The notes under the pieces are model-generated. The model was not told the DNA's origin. It worked only from the letters and a program-made list of their open reading frames with translations, and did not search any database. This document shows, piece after piece, positions 6,300 through 9,615 of a stretch of 9,615 nucleotides of DNA. Position numbers and translations under genes: made by a program. How positions within the stretch are numbered: the stretch's first letter is position 1; every line of letters begins with the position of its first letter. The stretch is from NCBI GenBank assembly GCA_023265495.1, contig JAHFTP010000052.1:1-9615 (forward strand). The letters run 5' to 3'. Source of the DNA: Chlamydiota bacterium (GTDB lineage: Bacteria; Chlamydiota; Chlamydiia; Chlamydiales; Rhabdochlamydiaceae).

Positions 6300-7234
6300 C
6301 CAGATTGCATTCCTTCTGTGTGATGACGAAGAATAGGAGTTCGGGATGATAGAAGAGGAGATCCCGCCATAACGCTGGCAATGAATCGAGGGTCAAAAGG
6401 TGTGCATGTAAATCTCTCTCTTGCTTCCAGACGTCTGGCTTGATCTATATTCCAGAATACAGCTTTACAGTAATTTTCAAGAATTTCCGTCTGTGCACCT
6501 AAGGGTAAAAGAGAAAATAAGAATCCGGCATGGGCTATCAATTCGTGCCAAACAGATAAGGAAGAAGCGGAATACTCTCGCTCTGCTGCCTGAGAGGATA
6601 ATTTTTTGTACTCCTCCTGAAAGGCAGTCTTCGAACACAATGCAATGTCCAGGCCTGTTAAGGTCTTGATAGAATCCCTCTCATGGGTATCAACATGAGA
6701 AAAAAGACTATCGCCTGAAGCTACTTGCATGGTGGGATGAAAAAGTCGGAGGCCTGTTCCTATTTGGGAGGACAGTTCTCTGAGCAGTTCCTTCGTGGTC
6801 TCTGTTTCAATGGTAGGGTAGGCAATATAGAGTGTTTTTAGTGCTGGAGTCTTTTGTCGTTTTAATGCATGCAAAAGGGCTTCTAATTTTTCCTGTGTAG
6901 GATTAACCACAACCAGATCTTCGATCTTTGTTAAAAATAAAGATATAGAGGTGCTTAACGTTCTCATCTGGTCTTCGGTTGTCACTACAACGGATAAATG
7001 CTTTCCTTTTGGCTGGCAAAAAATTCCTTTATTTCTAAGAAGAGGAGATAAATCTTCTTCCACCTTTTCTTTCAAAGCCGAGGAAGTGGCTCTTAGGGCA
7101 CATAAATCTGCTGAACTTTCCATGTAAATGGCTAGTCTGGTGATAACATCTATAGGTAGTGCCATAGGGGAAACGTGTTCTTCGCCGGGAGCAGGAGGAA
7201 TATCAGACGTTGAGTACTCTACTTTACTTACCAT
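6296..7234 (-). CDS. Hypothetical protein with N-terminal F-box-like motif and LRR-like units; candidate effector
   Basis: I recognise no family over the full 312 aa. Residues 26-58 match the F-box pattern: LP-x-DV-I at the start, a hydrophobic YM at 37-38, AD-L at 42-44, and then ALRATSSALKEKV. That is the Skp1-binding fold used by eukaryotic SCF ubiquitin ligases. Residues 104-165 hold two units of about 28-30 residues (IEDLVVV-NP... and LKTLYIAYPTI...KELLREL) resembling degenerate leucine-rich repeats. F-box plus LRR is a eukaryotic architecture. The rest (170-312) is unassigned and largely helical in appearance. No signal peptide or membrane segment is evident. The first 25 residues are Ser/Pro-rich, compatible with type III secretion but not proof of it. 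The start is uncertain: Shine-Dalgarno is weak, and Met24 is an alternative that still keeps the motif. It lies 57 nt downstream of lptD, same strand. Confidence 0.65.
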   Translation of the reverse strand: MVSKVEYSTSDIPPAPGEEHVSPMALPIDVITRLAIYMESSADLCALRATSSALKEKVEEDLSPLLRNKGIFCQPKGKHLSVVVTTEDQMRTLSTSISLFLTKIEDLVVVNPTQEKLEALLHALKRQKTPALKTLYIAYPTIETETTKELLRELSSQIGTGLRLFHPTMQVASGDSLFSHVDTHERDSIKTLTGLDIALCSKTAFQEEYKKLSSQAAEREYSASSLSVWHELIAHAGFLFSLLPLGAQTEILENYCKAVFWNIDQARRLEARERFTCTPFDPRFIASVMAGSPLLSSRTPILRHHTEGMQSG

Positions 7235-7291
7235 AAAAACAGCTCGTTAAGATGAAGTTGTCCCAATTTTAAGATAGTAGGGACTTATCTG

Positions 7292-9478
7292 TCACTTCGA
7301 AAGTTGCAAATTGTATTTTGCTAGTTGGATCTGCATGCCGAATCGATCATCATTGGTCGTATGCGTGTAAGAAAATTTTATATTCCAATTACAACTAAGT
7401 AAAGTGGTTACATCAAATTTAAAGGCGTTATAAGCGGGGTCTTGTCTTCTTCCCCAGCCTGTATGTGACTCAAAATGGCAAGTCCATTTTGGAGAGAGCC
7501 TTATTTGCATTTTACCAAGAAAAGTATTTCTTCCATCAGATAAAGGGGATTCTAATAAGTTCTGGATAGATCTGGCCATATCTAAAATAAAACTTTGATG
7601 GCTGGCTTTCCTCCAGTCATATTTGCTTCTATGACGCATTTCTATTCCGAAGGCCAAGTCTTCGTTGACGGTGATAGCGGCACTGGAGTTGCAAAAATCG
7701 AGGACTTGTTCTTGAAAGTTCCAGCATGATTCTTGGTTTAAAAGGAAAGAGGGTCTGCTCCAGTAGAAGGAGAGATATCCTTTAGGGAAAGTTTTGGAGA
7801 AGGTATCGTCAAAGAAAAATCCATAGGTGTAGAGGTCAATAGAAAATGTGGGTGTAAAAGAAGGATGTTTAGAGGAAAAAAGGAAGTTTCTTACCCCTAT
7901 TTTAAGTGCGTTGATTTGGAACAGGCCATCATTAATGTTAAAGAAGTAGTGTTCATTTAAGCTAGCTATGGGCTGGCTAAGGCCCAGGTACTCTGCATAG
8001 GGTTCTATCGTATGTGTTAAGGAAGGAAAGGTTTTATGTAGCTCTGTGCTACAATTCGCTCCATAGGTAAGTGTTCCCTGTCCTATGGAGTTGTGGGAGG
8101 GGCTATTATTGTAAAAGAGGCCGATGACACCGAGATTGGGCGTAAGATGAATAGGTCCTGCAAAAAAAGTGCGATAGATTTGGTTTTTTGTTTGTAGTCT
8201 GATCGCATGGGTATTGTGAAAGAGGTTGTGTAGCTCTTTTGCATAGACATAGTCTAAAAATCCTGCTGTGACATAGTTTTCAGATAGGATCCCTGTGGAA
8301 GCGATCTCGAACGGTTTGACGCCGATAGCGATGTGGGGAAGTTCTTGATTGATGCTCTCAAAGCGATTGATTTGCGGTTGCACACTCATAGTACCAAATG
8401 CGACATCCTCTTGATGGTTGATGATCAGCCTAGTGCGTTTTTGTGTGTCGATTTCAAAGTCGCTGCTTCGAAAATCACTGACCATTTTTACATCGCTGAG
8501 TTTGTCATAGGTCAGATGGAGATGCGTTTTTCTGTCGATACTTTCGTGGCTGAAGAGACCTTGCAGGCGGTATCTTTGAGGTCCTCTCTCATCGGAGACA
8601 ACCTTGTCGTGGGCTCCATAGGTTCTTGTAACGAAGGTTGTTCTTTCGTCGGGAGAGTAATACTCAGATTCTAAAGCTCCTCCAAGCCCTCGTTTCAGGC
8701 GATAGTCTAAGCGGAAGTATAAGTTAAAGTCTTCCCAGGAAAATACGCGGTAGCGCATGGTGGCTCTTGGTCCGAGCCCTTTATCCCAGACAATCTTATA
8801 ACGGATAGGGGGATCAGAAAAGAGCTTTAGATTGCTTTTAAAAGAAGGCAGCCAGAAGACGGGAATTTTAAAAAAGTTGAGTTTGATATTTTTGGCAGCA
8901 AGCAGATGTTCTTTCGTGATGCTGACATTTTCTGATTTAAGCTCCCAGGTGTTTTCCTGACTTTCACACGTCGTAATAAATGCGTTATAGAGAACATAGC
9001 TTCCATCTTCTCTTAACTCAATTTTATCGCCACCAAGGAACCAGATATCAACAAAGGTTTTTCCTTCTAGGAGTGTCCCTGTTTTGGTTACAAAATCGTA
9101 GTCTAATCTTTTTCCAACAAATGCTCTGTCTCCAAATTCGATTAACAGATCGTCTTCTGCCACTATACGGACGATCCGATGGCCATTTTCTATTTTATTT
9201 GTGTATTCAATATTTTGGGCTTGGATGCGAATCCCTTCCGCTGTAATGACGCCACCTTGGGTTGTTTTCACAATTCCCTGGCTAAATACGGGCTCTTTTA
9301 GATGGATTTGCAGCTCGTCATGGATCGGATTATGAGTAGAGGAGCTTTCTTGCTTGGGTTGCGCCTTATCTGCCTTTTTATGCTGGAATGCTCTTTTAAA
9401 TTCTGAAGATCCCAATGAGAAAGTGGCAAGAGAGGTAAAACAAACAAAAGATAAGAGGAGTCGCCGAGAAACGTACAT
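7292..9478 (-). CDS. lptD: LptD/OstA-type LPS-assembly outer-membrane protein
   Basis: LptD is the outer-membrane barrel that, with LptE, inserts lipopolysaccharide into the outer leaflet. The 728-aa protein starts with a signal peptide (basic SRR, hydrophobic core about 7-20, likely cleavage near SLG-SS at 23-24) and a polar linker. An OstA/LptA-like beta-jellyroll domain spans about 65-145 (SQGIVKTTQGGVITAEG and on). The join to the barrel carries IPVFWLPSF (205-213) and the conserved WDKGLGPRATMRYRVFSW (231-248), followed by DYRLKRGLGGALESEYY. The rest alternates aromatic and polar residues as in beta-barrels. The mature protein has six cysteines (171, 476, 585, 596, 667, 696), five of them in the barrel part. 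The C-terminal residue is Lys, not the aromatic common in barrels. A promoter may sit in the upstream terminator; no Shine-Dalgarno is visible. Confidence 0.88.
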   Translation of the reverse strand: MYVSRRLLLSFVCFTSLATFSLGSSEFKRAFQHKKADKAQPKQESSSTHNPIHDELQIHLKEPVFSQGIVKTTQGGVITAEGIRIQAQNIEYTNKIENGHRIVRIVAEDDLLIEFGDRAFVGKRLDYDFVTKTGTLLEGKTFVDIWFLGGDKIELREDGSYVLYNAFITTCESQENTWELKSENVSITKEHLLAAKNIKLNFFKIPVFWLPSFKSNLKLFSDPPIRYKIVWDKGLGPRATMRYRVFSWEDFNLYFRLDYRLKRGLGGALESEYYSPDERTTFVTRTYGAHDKVVSDERGPQRYRLQGLFSHESIDRKTHLHLTYDKLSDVKMVSDFRSSDFEIDTQKRTRLIINHQEDVAFGTMSVQPQINRFESINQELPHIAIGVKPFEIASTGILSENYVTAGFLDYVYAKELHNLFHNTHAIRLQTKNQIYRTFFAGPIHLTPNLGVIGLFYNNSPSHNSIGQGTLTYGANCSTELHKTFPSLTHTIEPYAEYLGLSQPIASLNEHYFFNINDGLFQINALKIGVRNFLFSSKHPSFTPTFSIDLYTYGFFFDDTFSKTFPKGYLSFYWSRPSFLLNQESCWNFQEQVLDFCNSSAAITVNEDLAFGIEMRHRSKYDWRKASHQSFILDMARSIQNLLESPLSDGRNTFLGKMQIRLSPKWTCHFESHTGWGRRQDPAYNAFKFDVTTLLSCNWNIKFSYTHTTNDDRFGMQIQLAKYNLQLSK

Positions 9479-9494
9479 GTATCTACACTAGTCT

Positions 9495-9520
9495 AAAAAG
9501 GGAAAATATAGAGGTTTCCC
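9495..9520 (-). terminator. Weak intrinsic terminator after the upstream minus-strand gene
   Basis: On the minus strand GGGAAA (9520-9515) pairs with TTTCCC (9505-9500) across a 9-base loop and is followed by TTTTT (9499-9495). It begins 17 bases past the stop of the partial gene at 9537 and 17 bases before the lptD start. The six-pair stem makes it modest, so readthrough into lptD is likely. Confidence 0.45.
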
Positions 9521-9533
9521 CATTATTCTCCAA
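9505..9533 (-). promoter_or_regulatory. Candidate promoter for lptD and the F-box-like gene
   Basis: On the minus strand TTGGAG (9533-9528) and TATATT (9510-9505) are spaced by exactly 17 bases. The -10 matches TATAAT at 5 of 6 positions and the -35 keeps TTG. Transcription would start near 9498, about 20 bases before the lptD ATG. The -10 lies inside the loop and 3' arm of the terminator hairpin. Confidence 0.35.
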
Positions 9534-9536
9534 AAG

Positions 9537-9615
9537 TTATTGTAGTGCTCGCACTAAAATCCCTGCAACAACGGCGCGATTTTTGGGGTTCCCCTCTTTG
9601 AGAGCAGTCAAGAGG
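9537..9615 (-). CDS. C-terminal fragment of an unidentified protein (cut by window edge)
   Basis: An open frame enters from the right edge and stops at TAA (9539-9537), giving 25 residues: LLTALKEGNPKNR then AVVAGILVRALQ. The sequence is helical in character and has normal codon use for the window. The other minus-strand frame that stays open here is rich in Cys and Arg and looks like noise. I do not recognise the family from so short a tail. The gene lies upstream of and codirectional with lptD, separated by 58 bases holding a weak terminator and a possible promoter. Confidence 0.6.
   Translation of the reverse strand, partial: LLTALKEGNPKNRAVVAGILVRALQ

Noticed and set aside
6342..6366. 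CGGGAT / ATCCCG hairpin with a 13-base loop near the 3' end of the F-box-like gene
   Set aside because: There is no T-tract on either strand, the loop is long, and it lies wholly in coding sequence; chance is the simplest explanation.
7235..7291. Terminator or separate promoter between lptD and the F-box-like gene
   Set aside because: Only a 5-bp GTCCC/GGGAC pairing with a 15-base loop and no clear -10/-35 pair is seen, so co-transcription with lptD is the default.
8333..8674. Open frame of 113 codons on the plus strand inside lptD
   Set aside because: It is antisense to a well-supported LptD barrel region and shows no family resemblance.

Overview
The window looks like chromosome of a member of the phylum Chlamydiae, probably an environmental (Parachlamydia-, Waddlia- or Simkania-like) symbiont of protists rather than a classical Chlamydia. 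Three things point there. The divergent block tpiA / xseA-xseB-dxs matches, as I recall it, the C. trachomatis order. An LptD-type protein lies close to def, as I recall it does in C. trachomatis. A gene with an F-box-like motif also fits, since eukaryote-like ubiquitin-system domains are a known feature of amoeba-associated chlamydiae. The genus cannot be fixed from the sequence alone. Layout: (1) 1-65 is the last codons of an IS200/IS605-type TnpA transposase, followed by a GC-rich hairpin with a T-tract that is the element's right-end palindrome and/or a terminator. (2) 199-4633, minus strand, is a tight four-gene operon read xseA -> xseB -> dxs -> ppnK: both exonuclease VII subunits, the entry enzyme of the MEP isoprenoid pathway, and NAD kinase. 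Junctions are a 4-nt overlap, a 3-nt gap and a 2-nt gap. (3) 4634-4723 is a 90-base divergent control region. (4) 4724-6299, plus strand, is a second tight operon, tpiA-secG-def: triosephosphate isomerase, a Sec translocon subunit and peptide deformylase. (5) 6296-7234, minus strand, is an unrecognised 312-aa protein with an N-terminal F-box-like motif and two leucine-rich-repeat-like units. It is the most interesting gene here and a candidate secreted effector. Its 3' end overlaps that of def by 4 bases. (6) 7292-9478, minus strand, is an LptD/OstA-type outer-membrane LPS-assembly protein, upstream of and codirectional with the F-box-like gene. (7) 9537-9615, minus strand, is the C-terminal tail of another gene that ends before a weak terminator. 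How the genes relate: TpiA makes glyceraldehyde-3-phosphate and Dxs joins it with pyruvate, so the two divergent operons share a metabolite. Dxs uses TPP, and reductive steps later in the MEP pathway use NADPH, which NAD kinase helps to supply. SecG, Def and LptD belong to protein maturation and export and to envelope building. No tRNA, rRNA, riboswitch or CRISPR array was seen, and no stretch over 300 bases lacks a gene. Base composition looks similar across the window by eye, so only the IS fragment and the F-box-like gene look accessory.
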